IMG/VR virus record: IMGVR_UViG_3300010296_000047
Span: 1-30,739 of that record
DNA: 30,739 nt
Source: a virus
Strand: one strand, 5' to 3'
Shown: piece after piece, positions 24,833 to 30,739 of the stretch
Layout of the letters: the number at the start of each line of letters is the position of its first letter
Numbering within the stretch: position 1 is the first letter of the stretch
Position numbers and translations under genes: made by a program
Notes under the pieces: model-generated
What the model was told of the DNA's origin: nothing
The model's input: only the letters and a program-made list of their open reading frames with translations
Database searches by the model: none

Positions 24833-25686
24833 AGATATTCCTCAACCTTTGGTTCAACTACGACCTTAGTAAAATATGTAAGACCTTTAGAGTATTTAAA
24901 GGCTCTAAGACCCTCGCCATCATTTGCATCTTTGTGGCATTCATATTTATATTTACACCACGAGCATCCTTTAGCAAGTTTCATGTTACCTTTCTTACCA
25001 TCTGGTATAGGAGGGTAGCAAATTTCAGGTGGTGTGTCAATGTCTAAGGCAGGTATGAGGTTGTTGATCTTAGATTCTATATTAGGTTTATCTAGATCTT
25101 CAGGTATGTGCAAACAAAGCTCACCGCTTTCTTTATTAATAACCAAGAAGCCACCGTCGGACGTGCCCTCTGCTTTCTCGTACCCTGCAAGCTGCCCTAG
25201 ATATCCAAAGGGATCGTCTTGTGCTAAGCGACCATCACGGAACTTATTGAAAGCAAACTTAGATGCAGTCTTTACATCAACCACCTCACCATTTATCTTG
25301 CTGTCCATGTGACCCATGATACCATTAACAGATACTTCTTTCTGCTCGTCTGTCACTTCATGTCCCGCCATTCGTACCAACATCAGTGCAATCTCTTCCA
25401 GAATATGTCCGTATAGAAACTTAATCTGTGTTGGACCGTCTATGTTTGAGGATGTATCAGTATCTCTTTTCTCAAACCATAGTTGTCTATCGGGCTTGCC
25501 GATGTTGGACATACGAACCGTAAAGTTCTGATTGCGCTTTGACGGATTAGCCCAAGAAATAATAGACTCTTTCATACTGGCTAAAACTTTATCTATCTCT
25601 TCTTCAGTTAGTGGCAACGGTGTACCACGCGAAAGATCTTCTAGTAGCGCATATATATCTGGTACTACATTCTCTAGCTTTTTCAT
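24829..25686 (-). CDS. PD-(D/E)XK nuclease, Cas4/RecB-like exonuclease, 285 aa
   Basis: The RecB/Cas4-type nuclease core is visible: GHILEE (H94, E97), D128 in GHMDSK, V136-D137-V-K139-T and Q165-LAGY. A C-terminal cluster C241-x2-C244-x5-C250, with C223 as a possible fourth ligand, looks like the iron-sulfur-binding region of Cas4-type nucleases, although the usual N-terminal Cys is not at the normal place. It would act as a 5' or 3' exonuclease in recombination or host DNA breakdown, filling the position of T7 gp6. It starts after AAGGAAAATT with an ATGA overlap with the upstream endonuclease. Confidence 0.82.
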   Translation of the reverse strand: MKKLENVVPDIYALLEDLSRGTPLPLTEEEIDKVLASMKESIISWANPSKRNQNFTVRMSNIGKPDRQLWFEKRDTDTSSNIDGPTQIKFLYGHILEEIALMLVRMAGHEVTDEQKEVSVNGIMGHMDSKINGEVVDVKTASKFAFNKFRDGRLAQDDPFGYLGQLAGYEKAEGTSDGGFLVINKESGELCLHIPEDLDKPNIESKINNLIPALDIDTPPEICYPPIPDGKKGNMKLAKGCSWCKYKYECHKDANDGEGLRAFKYSKGLTYFTKVVVEPKVEEYL

Positions 25687-26117
25687 TTTAATTTTCCTTG
25701 TAAATATTTTATGGCGTTTTGCAGTAGAGATACGTCATCGTTAAAGCCACCCAAAGCTCTATTACATTTGTGACATAACCAACCTCTAAAACTATCGGTG
25801 TCGTGACAGTGGTCTAAAACCCAAGACCCATTGCGGGTGTTTCCTTTACCCTTCACGCCCTCCTCGTCTCCTTTGCAGATGGGACAACAGTATCCCTCTG
25901 ACGGCATACCGTGCTTCTGTCTAAGCTCAGTCCTAACTCTAGTTAGTTCCTGATTGCAGGACTTACACTCTGGTCTTAGATAGTTGGCACCGCTGTGTGC
26001 GCTGAAGGCGGTTAGCGGAAGAAGCTGATTACACTTGTTGCAAAACTTACCGTCTTCTGAGCCCAGTTCGCCATCATCTATAAAGGCTTCAAACTCTAAT
26101 TGATTAGTGTGTTTCAT
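25683..26117 (-). CDS. Recombination endonuclease VII-like HNH-type nuclease, 144 aa
   Basis: The C-terminal half carries C78-P-I-C81, then L-D102-H103-C-H105-D and L-C115-H-K-C118-N119. This matches the zinc and catalytic residues of T4 endonuclease VII (gp49: two CxxC pairs, DH-x-H and the Asn after the last Cys). An additional N-terminal zinc ribbon (C26-x2-C29 and C51-x2-C54) may recognise DNA. I chose ATG 26117, which overlaps the polymerase stop by 14 bases and follows GGGAG; an in-frame ATG at 26150 would add 11 residues. Likely role: cleaving branched DNA or nicking. A gp3-like resolvase is encoded in the same operon. Confidence 0.85.
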   Translation of the reverse strand: MKHTNQLEFEAFIDDGELGSEDGKFCNKCNQLLPLTAFSAHSGANYLRPECKSCNQELTRVRTELRQKHGMPSEGYCCPICKGDEEGVKGKGNTRNGSWVLDHCHDTDSFRGWLCHKCNRALGGFNDDVSLLQNAIKYLQGKLK

Positions 26118-27867
26118 GCCAAGCACTCCCAACCTTATAGTCTCCATCAAGGGGACATTTAAGATTTAAGTTTTTACCTGCTTGGATAATAGCCTCTATT
26201 CCTAACTCTCCAACTTTATCTGCATCATCGTTAGAGCATTCAATCTGCCATTCATCATGTACGTTAGCTACAAACTTGGCGTTAAGTCTATGGTCTTTGA
26301 TCTTCTTGTCCAAAACAACGAGAGCCTCCTTCATCACAATCGCTCCTGCTGATTGCAGTAAAGTATTTAAAGCTGCGTGTTCAGACCTTACAGTTATCAT
26401 GCGACCATCTAGCCCTTTGATGAATCCGTACTTAGCTTCTCGCTGTACTCTCGACGTAAGAGTTTTAAATGATGGGAGATTATCAAAGAATGATTGTCTA
26501 AGTTCTTTACCTGCTGCTCTATTTCTTCCAACCACTGTTCCAAGCTTTGCATCTCCTGCCCCGTATAGTAGCGCATAGATGAATGTTTTTGCCTGATTTC
26601 TTGATTTAAGACCTGCAAGTTTTTGGTTAGCTGTGTGAATGTCTCCGTTGAGAATTTCATTTGTATAGTCCTCGTCTTCAAGGTAATGTGCAAGCATCCG
26701 TAGTTCTAACCCTGATGCATCAATACCTACTAGTTTGTGATCCTCTGGTACAGTCCAACAGGCACGACAGTCCTCACCGTAGGGAGAGCTACAGCTAGGT
26801 ATCTGAGCCATGTTCGGATGTGAGTGTGTCATTCTTGATGTCACGGCACCGTTAGGATTAACATAGCCATGTATTCTACCTGTGTCTGGGTTTAGTTCTT
26901 TAATCCAACTGTTCACCTGAGCCAAGCGCTTTTGCAGCATAAGAAAATTTGCAATCATCTGTGCTTGAGGAATGTCAGTAACTTTCTTCAGAGTTCCCTC
27001 ATCCACGATGGGCTGACCAGTAGGTGTGTAGTTCTTAGGCTTCCAACCAAACTCGATTAGATACTCTCCTATCTGTTTGCGAGAGCCTAGATTAAACTCT
27101 GTGCTTGTCTCACGCTTGATAGGCTGTTTAGTTTCATTCATGGTCTCCCACTCTTCATCGGTGAGTCGGACACCATTACCATAAAAGTCTTCAGACAGTT
27201 TAGATAGAACACCGGCTTTGGTGTACTTGGGATAAAGCTCGGTAACAGTTACGCGAGGCTTAAACTCTTTGTGTACTTCGCGCTTCACCTCTTCAATCTT
27301 GTCGGTGAGTTCTGCAACAAGCAGCATAGCTTTCTGGACATCTAAAACGAAACCATTGTCGCGCTGTTGATTTACAATAGTAGCTACTGCGTGTTCTAGT
27401 CTAACTGATTGCGGTGTGAAGCCACGACTTTCTAGCTTAAGACAGTCGTATACTTTAGCGTTTAGAAGTACATCACGCTCACAGTATTCTAGCATCTCAG
27501 GACAGTAAGCCTCCCAAGCTTCATCGCTCTCACCGTAGTCACCTTTCATGTAGTTAAGTCTATAGCCCCATGACTCCAGACCATGACCGCCTTCACGAGT
27601 CGGCTTGAATAATCTAGATAGCACTAGGGTGTCTACAATCTTTTTGTCTGATAGATCTATACCTGCAATCTTCTTAATAACAGGTAGGTCATAGCATAGG
27701 ATATTATGACCAATTAGTTTGTTGGCAGAAGATAGAAGTCTATAACCATCTTCCAAGTTATCTACATCGTACTTGTAAGTTGCACGAGTATCTACATCGT
27801 ATGCGACCATGCAGAATATTTTATCTGGCTCTAAGCCGTTTGCTTCAATGTCAAATACTAGGTTCAT
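26104..27867 (-). CDS. T7 gp5-like family A DNA polymerase, 587 aa
   Basis: It combines an N-terminal DEDDy-type 3'-5' exonuclease (D6-x-E8 in FDIEANGLE, D60 in CYDLPVI, Y128-x3-D132) with a Pol I-type polymerase. Motif A is GIDASGLELR with D383, motif B RNQAKTFIYALLYGAG with K427 and Y431, and motif C VHDEW with D538. T7 residues D475, K522, Y526 and D654 correspond. Tyr431 is at the position of E. coli Phe762. Between about 203 and 262 there is a thumb insertion somewhat shorter than the thioredoxin-binding loop of T7, so use of a processivity factor is uncertain. It starts after GGAGA by ATGA overlap with the helicase gene. No DNA-polymerase-splitting element or intein is seen. Confidence 0.95.
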   Translation of the reverse strand: MNLVFDIEANGLEPDKIFCMVAYDVDTRATYKYDVDNLEDGYRLLSSANKLIGHNILCYDLPVIKKIAGIDLSDKKIVDTLVLSRLFKPTREGGHGLESWGYRLNYMKGDYGESDEAWEAYCPEMLEYCERDVLLNAKVYDCLKLESRGFTPQSVRLEHAVATIVNQQRDNGFVLDVQKAMLLVAELTDKIEEVKREVHKEFKPRVTVTELYPKYTKAGVLSKLSEDFYGNGVRLTDEEWETMNETKQPIKRETSTEFNLGSRKQIGEYLIEFGWKPKNYTPTGQPIVDEGTLKKVTDIPQAQMIANFLMLQKRLAQVNSWIKELNPDTGRIHGYVNPNGAVTSRMTHSHPNMAQIPSCSSPYGEDCRACWTVPEDHKLVGIDASGLELRMLAHYLEDEDYTNEILNGDIHTANQKLAGLKSRNQAKTFIYALLYGAGDAKLGTVVGRNRAAGKELRQSFFDNLPSFKTLTSRVQREAKYGFIKGLDGRMITVRSEHAALNTLLQSAGAIVMKEALVVLDKKIKDHRLNAKFVANVHDEWQIECSNDDADKVGELGIEAIIQAGKNLNLKCPLDGDYKVGSAWHETH

Positions 27868-29537
27868 AGTTCGTCTCCAATTAAATCTTCTGCTGTTTGA
27901 TGATCTATCTCTGATAATCGACCAGTCTTCTGATCGTACAGTAGGTGTGTAGCAACGCCCACATCACCAGTATATCTAGACTTAAGAACTCTTACACGAG
28001 TTGTAGAAGCCTCGATCTCATCATCGCTTTGTTGATTTCGCTCAAGGGATATAACACAGTCCGATAGCTGAGCAATAGACTGACTACCACGCAAGTGTGA
28101 TAGACCTGTCTCGATGCCGTTCTCGTGACCACGATTACCGTCAACTCGTCTGAGGTGTGACACTAGTACCATGCCACAACCAGTCTCTTCTACAAGGGTT
28201 CTGAGTCGATGCATAATGCTGTCAATAGCTTTACGCTCATCGCTCTCGAGTGTAGATAGAACCAACATGTGCAGGTGATCTACTACAACCCACTTGCAGT
28301 CAAGACCCATAATCATGTATCTGAGTTTGCTGAAGATATCGTCAATGTTATTTACGCCATGATGGGCATGAATCCAAACACGACCCTCGTTCTCACCGCC
28401 AAAGACTTTCTGATAGCACTCGTCAAGCTCGTGATCCATGAAAGAGTTTTTAACGCTGTCGAGGTGTAGTCGGGCATTGGCTTCAATAGCCATGATGCCC
28501 TCTGCGGTACGACTCCAGTTTTCTTCCAGAGCTACCACGCCTACATTGTCTGAAGTCTTGTTGATGAGCCAGTGTTCCAGTTCCCGAGTGACACTAGACT
28601 TACCTAAGCCTGTGCCGCCTGTTAGCGTTACTAGTTCACCTGCTCGAAGACCCTCAAGCTTTTTGTTGAGACCTACCCACGGAAACGGTATAGCTTCCTT
28701 TCTCTCCGTACGTAGTTTACGATACGCATCTAGCTGTTCTGAAAGGTTGAGAACGCCAGACGGTGTATAGACTTTAGCATCCCAGAAAGCCTGAACATAA
28801 GCTGAGTGCTTGTTGTTCACGAGCATATCGTTAGCATCTTTGTAATCTGATGGCAACGACATGATCTTAGCTTTTCCGGGAGTAAATAGTTTGGCAATAG
28901 CTTTGACAGCTTCTTTGCCGACTTTATCGTTGTCAAAGTTTAAGACAATGGCATCAAAGGATTCTAAGAACTCTAGATTATCTTTGATGTCACGAACGCC
29001 TCCATGCGCTCCCGACTTGATAGATACTACAGGCCACTTGCTACCCATGAGTTCGTATGCTGCCATAGCATCACACTCGCCCTCGGTAACAGTGATGAAC
29101 TTACCACCCGCTTTGAATAACTGTTCGCCAAATAGACCGCTGTCCTTAGCATTCCCTGTCCACGCAAAGTCCTTGTTCGGCTTACGGATTTTAGTTCCCG
29201 CAAAATCATTTCCACTGTAGTATGGATAATGGTGGCTAGTAATCTGACCACCAACAGTTGTTGTAGATTTAACCCCATATTTCTTAGCAGTCGCTAGACT
29301 TATCCCTCTATCCGTAAGGGCATTGAATGTGGGGCTTGCACCTGTCAACGTGTTTACATTTTTCTTTGGTTGATACGTATCAAATTCCGTTGTCGTATCG
29401 CTAGGCACTTCCGATGTGCTGTAATTTTTAAAATAAGTACTGCAACTAAAACACCAAGCAGACCCATCTTCGTTCATAGAAACTGGGTCGCTTCCCCCGC
29501 ACTCTGGGCAGGGGAGTTTGAATTTTACGAAAGGCAT
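27864..29537 (-). CDS. T7 gp4-like DNA primase-helicase, 557 aa
   Basis: It opens with a zinc ribbon for template recognition (C10, C13, C29, C32). A TOPRIM primase core follows: TEGE with E152, SIKSGAHGG, and NFDND with D202 and D204. The C-terminal RecA-like hexameric helicase has Walker A GGTGLGKSS (307-315), a catalytic Glu in VVALEEN (336-340), Walker B WVVVD420, a VLVSHLRR sensor with H461, and an arginine finger near R521 in KSRYTGD. Full-length for the family. It unwinds the fork and makes primers for the adjacent polymerase. The start has GAGGAGTAAGG, and the stop overlaps the polymerase start by 4 bases. Confidence 0.95.
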   Translation of the reverse strand: MPFVKFKLPCPECGGSDPVSMNEDGSAWCFSCSTYFKNYSTSEVPSDTTTEFDTYQPKKNVNTLTGASPTFNALTDRGISLATAKKYGVKSTTTVGGQITSHHYPYYSGNDFAGTKIRKPNKDFAWTGNAKDSGLFGEQLFKAGGKFITVTEGECDAMAAYELMGSKWPVVSIKSGAHGGVRDIKDNLEFLESFDAIVLNFDNDKVGKEAVKAIAKLFTPGKAKIMSLPSDYKDANDMLVNNKHSAYVQAFWDAKVYTPSGVLNLSEQLDAYRKLRTERKEAIPFPWVGLNKKLEGLRAGELVTLTGGTGLGKSSVTRELEHWLINKTSDNVGVVALEENWSRTAEGIMAIEANARLHLDSVKNSFMDHELDECYQKVFGGENEGRVWIHAHHGVNNIDDIFSKLRYMIMGLDCKWVVVDHLHMLVLSTLESDERKAIDSIMHRLRTLVEETGCGMVLVSHLRRVDGNRGHENGIETGLSHLRGSQSIAQLSDCVISLERNQQSDDEIEASTTRVRVLKSRYTGDVGVATHLLYDQKTGRLSEIDHQTAEDLIGDEL

Positions 29538-29542
29538 TGACC

Positions 29543-29785
29543 TTACTCCTCATCGGTGGTTTCGTCATCCTTTTCTTCGATTAAAGCTTCATCCGTGAGA
29601 GCTTCTTGTAGTTTATTGTTGATAGCAATAACAGATGCTTGGGCGATTCCCAAGTTCTGACCTGCCTCAGTAACTCTGTTGTTGGCGATAGCCAGAAGCT
29701 TAAAAAGCTCCTGACCTTCGCTGTCCAATAAAGTTACATCGTAAGTTTTACCATCTACGACATAAGTATATTGCGCTTCACTCAT
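29543..29785 (-). CDS. Small acidic phage protein (DUF6447-like), 80 aa
   Basis: It begins MSEAQYTYVVDGKTYDVTLL and continues with helices containing LGIAQASVIAINNKLQEAL, then a very acidic tail (EEKDDETTDEE). The VDGK-Y-...L..eg..L...A...lgiaqas pattern recalls small phage proteins labelled DUF6447 (from memory); the function is unknown. It starts by ATGA overlap with the ssDNA-binding gene and ends 5 bases before the primase-helicase, so it belongs to the core replication block. Confidence 0.65.
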   Translation of the reverse strand: MSEAQYTYVVDGKTYDVTLLDSEGQELFKLLAIANNRVTEAGQNLGIAQASVIAINNKLQEALTDEALIEEKDDETTDEE

Positions 29786-30210
29786 AGTTCATTCTCCATA
29801 TCTGAGTCGATTACATCAAATTCTGAGCCGTCAGGCGACCCAACTTCTACTAAATCTATTACTTGCATTGCTTGAAAGTCTAAGCCTTTAAAGGTGCGAC
29901 CTTTCCAAACAGACTCCCATTCTTTGTACTGAACTCGAACATTAGAGCCGTTACCTACACGAGCATCCAATGGATTCTTATTCTTGTCAATAAGCTTTGG
30001 AGCTTGGCGAACCATTCCATTTGGTCCATTGACTTTACGCTTGATAACTATTGCAGGACCTTCGTCCATTTGCTTGACAGCGAATCCACGACTTTCAAAA
30101 TCTTTAGCCGTAGCTTCGTCTACTACTAGGTTTACTGAATACACAGGCTCATAAGTTGTATTCGGTGTTGTTACAGAAGCCCAATATGCTTCGCCTTGTA
30201 AAATTGCCAT
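29782..30210 (-). CDS. Single-stranded DNA-binding protein, T7 gp2.5-like, 142 aa
   Basis: An OB-fold-type protein: EAYWASVTTPNTTYEPVYSV opens it, VGNGSNVRVQYKEW (86-99) is the conserved mid-strand and QVIDLVEV the last strand. It ends in a flexible acidic tail (DVIDSDMENEL), as in T7 gp2.5, where the tail contacts polymerase and helicase. Position at the head of the replication operon, directly before the helicase and polymerase, agrees. Length is shorter than gp2.5 (about 230 residues). The start has GAGGT about 8 bases upstream, within the transcript from the promoter at 30244-30272. Confidence 0.8.
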   Translation of the reverse strand: MAILQGEAYWASVTTPNTTYEPVYSVNLVVDEATAKDFESRGFAVKQMDEGPAIVIKRKVNGPNGMVRQAPKLIDKNKNPLDARVGNGSNVRVQYKEWESVWKGRTFKGLDFQAMQVIDLVEVGSPDGSEFDVIDSDMENEL

Positions 30211-30243
30211 AAAGTTTTACCTCATTGGTTGATTGAAAATATA

Positions 30244-30272
30244 ATTTTACTTTAGTTTATTCGATACGTCAA
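30244..30272 (-). promoter_or_regulatory. Sigma70-type promoter for the replication operon
   Basis: On the minus strand TTGACG (30272-30267) and TAAAAT (30249-30244) are separated by exactly 17 bases, a near-consensus -35/-10 pair. It lies in the only clear non-coding gap of the operon, 34 bases upstream of the ssDNA-binding start, and would begin transcription near 30237. It implies that host RNA polymerase can transcribe the replication genes. Confidence 0.7.
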
Positions 30273-30274
30273 GA

Positions 30275-30403
30275 CTAAAATAGCCATAGCAGTGTGACAG
30301 CTACCATGTACAAACACACGGCAAACACAACAACTTTAGAAACATAGATATATTCTTCAGCCTTGTCGGCTATCCAGTGTCTTAGTTTGTTTACTAGCTT
30401 CAT
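30275..30403 (-). CDS. Small membrane protein, 42 aa
   Basis: The frame has a strong Shine-Dalgarno (AGGAGA, about 6 bases before ATG 30403) and ends with a TAG just before the -35 box of the promoter. The product starts MKLVNKLRHWIADKAEEYIY (an amphipathic cationic helix), then has one strong membrane span (about residues 22-42: VSKVVVFAVCLYMVAVTLLW). It overlaps the 3' end of the upstream gene by 47 bases. Small early-phage membrane peptides of this kind often target host functions, but nothing here shows which. Confidence 0.6.
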   Translation of the reverse strand: MKLVNKLRHWIADKAEEYIYVSKVVVFAVCLYMVAVTLLWLF

Positions 30404-30530
30404 CTTTTTTCTCCTGTTTAGTTTTGTTAAAGATTCTGTCGAAGTTTTCATCGAACTTCTTTTTGTTTACTTTTCTTAAGCGGTCTCCTTTTCCGCAACC
30501 CTCAGTCCATCTACCTGCACTACTGCTCAT
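30357..30530 (-). CDS. Small conserved phage protein (RWTEGCGKGDRLR motif), 57 aa
   Basis: It begins MSSSAGRWTEGCGKGDRLRK and continues with KKKFDENFDRIF. This WT-x-G-x-GKGD-x2-R...KK-x-DENF-x-x-IF pattern is one I know as a short conserved protein in many phages, of unknown function. I chose ATG 30530 (GGAAG upstream); another ATG at 30545 would add 5 residues. It overlaps the next gene upstream by 11 bases. Confidence 0.75.
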   Translation of the reverse strand: MSSSAGRWTEGCGKGDRLRKVNKKKFDENFDRIFNKTKQEKKDEASKQTKTLDSRQG

Positions 30531-30720
30531 CGTAACACTTCCCATAAGATATTATAAAAAACGGCAACAGTACCACTGTGCCCTCGAATGAACACGCTTT
30601 AAGACCTTCGAAGTCTTTAGATGTCACCCACATGGGTCTTGAGTGAGTGAACTCTAAATCCAAACCGACTCCATTCCTGATACCAAAAGTTAGATATCTT
30701 CCAAATAATCTATATGTCAT
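30520..30720 (-). CDS. Hypothetical small protein, 66 aa
   Basis: It begins MTYRLFGRYLTFGIRNGVGL, with FTHSRPMWVTSKDFEGLKAC in the middle and a hydrophobic stretch near the end (GTVVLLPFFIISYGKC). It is preceded by GAGGGT at the window edge and overlaps the next gene by 11 bases, as expected for this operon. No family recognised. It is the most upstream minus-strand gene visible, and the operon may continue to the right of the window. Confidence 0.6.
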   Translation of the reverse strand: MTYRLFGRYLTFGIRNGVGLDLEFTHSRPMWVTSKDFEGLKACSFEGTVVLLPFFIISYGKCYDEQ

Positions 30721-30739
30721 ATTATGCGACCCTCATAAA

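Noticed and set aside
1-30739. CRISPR array, insertion sequence or integrase
   Set aside because: No short direct repeats with regular unique spacers, no transposase or recombinase motifs and no terminal inverted repeats were found.

Overview
The window looks like part of a lytic tailed-phage genome of the marine podovirus type with a T7-like replication strategy. It is AT-rich and almost fully coding, with most genes abutting or overlapping by 4-14 bases. The diagnostic genes are a T7 gp5-like family A DNA polymerase, a T7 gp4-like primase-helicase, a gp2.5-like ssDNA-binding protein, a gp3-like resolvase, a vitamin-B12-dependent (class II) ribonucleotide reductase, very long internal (ejected) virion proteins, and an M15 endolysin with a three-helix holin. 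Class II reductases together with gp5/gp4-like replication genes are typical of podoviruses of marine bacteria; the exact host cannot be read from the sequence. No terminase, portal, capsid, tail tube, RNA polymerase, integrase, tRNA or CRISPR is seen; the head genes presumably lie beyond the left edge.

Layout. Plus strand, 1-21150 (late genes): a tail-fibre/adhesin gene open at the left edge (1-4623); a small companion protein; a 56-residue holin-like membrane protein; five consecutive genes that look like the internal virion/ejection proteins (900, 361, 205, 417 and 1852 residues); M15 endolysin; two exported proteins with signal peptides; a membrane-anchored coiled-coil protein; a three-helix holin; and a run of four extremely basic proteins (493, 60, 82 and 94 residues). 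Minus strand, 30720-21185 (replication genes), read right to left: three small proteins; a sigma70-like promoter; ssDNA-binding protein; a small acidic protein; primase-helicase; DNA polymerase; endonuclease VII-like nuclease; Cas4/RecB-like nuclease; two small unknowns; T7 endonuclease I-like resolvase; a DUF3310 protein; a 46-residue basic peptide; class II ribonucleotide reductase; and two small conserved proteins. The two transcription units converge at about 21150-21187, where there is a set of inverted repeats instead of a classical terminator.

How the parts work together. The minus-strand operon supplies a nearly complete replisome plus nucleases for recycling host DNA and resolving branched intermediates, and a reductase for dNTP supply. 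The plus-strand genes build the adsorption and DNA-delivery apparatus and then lyse the cell. The features most worth attention are the block of four highly basic proteins (possible DNA-condensing virion proteins), the 1852-residue ejected protein with polyvalent-protein-like modules at its C-terminus, the amphipathic Lys/Val repeat at the N-terminus of the 361-residue protein, the 11/22-residue helical repeat in the 900-residue protein, the co-occurrence of two unrelated resolvase families, and four small genes (4886-5056, 23491-23631, 24396-24566, 30275-30403) that are easy to miss. All family assignments are from recognised motifs, not database searches.
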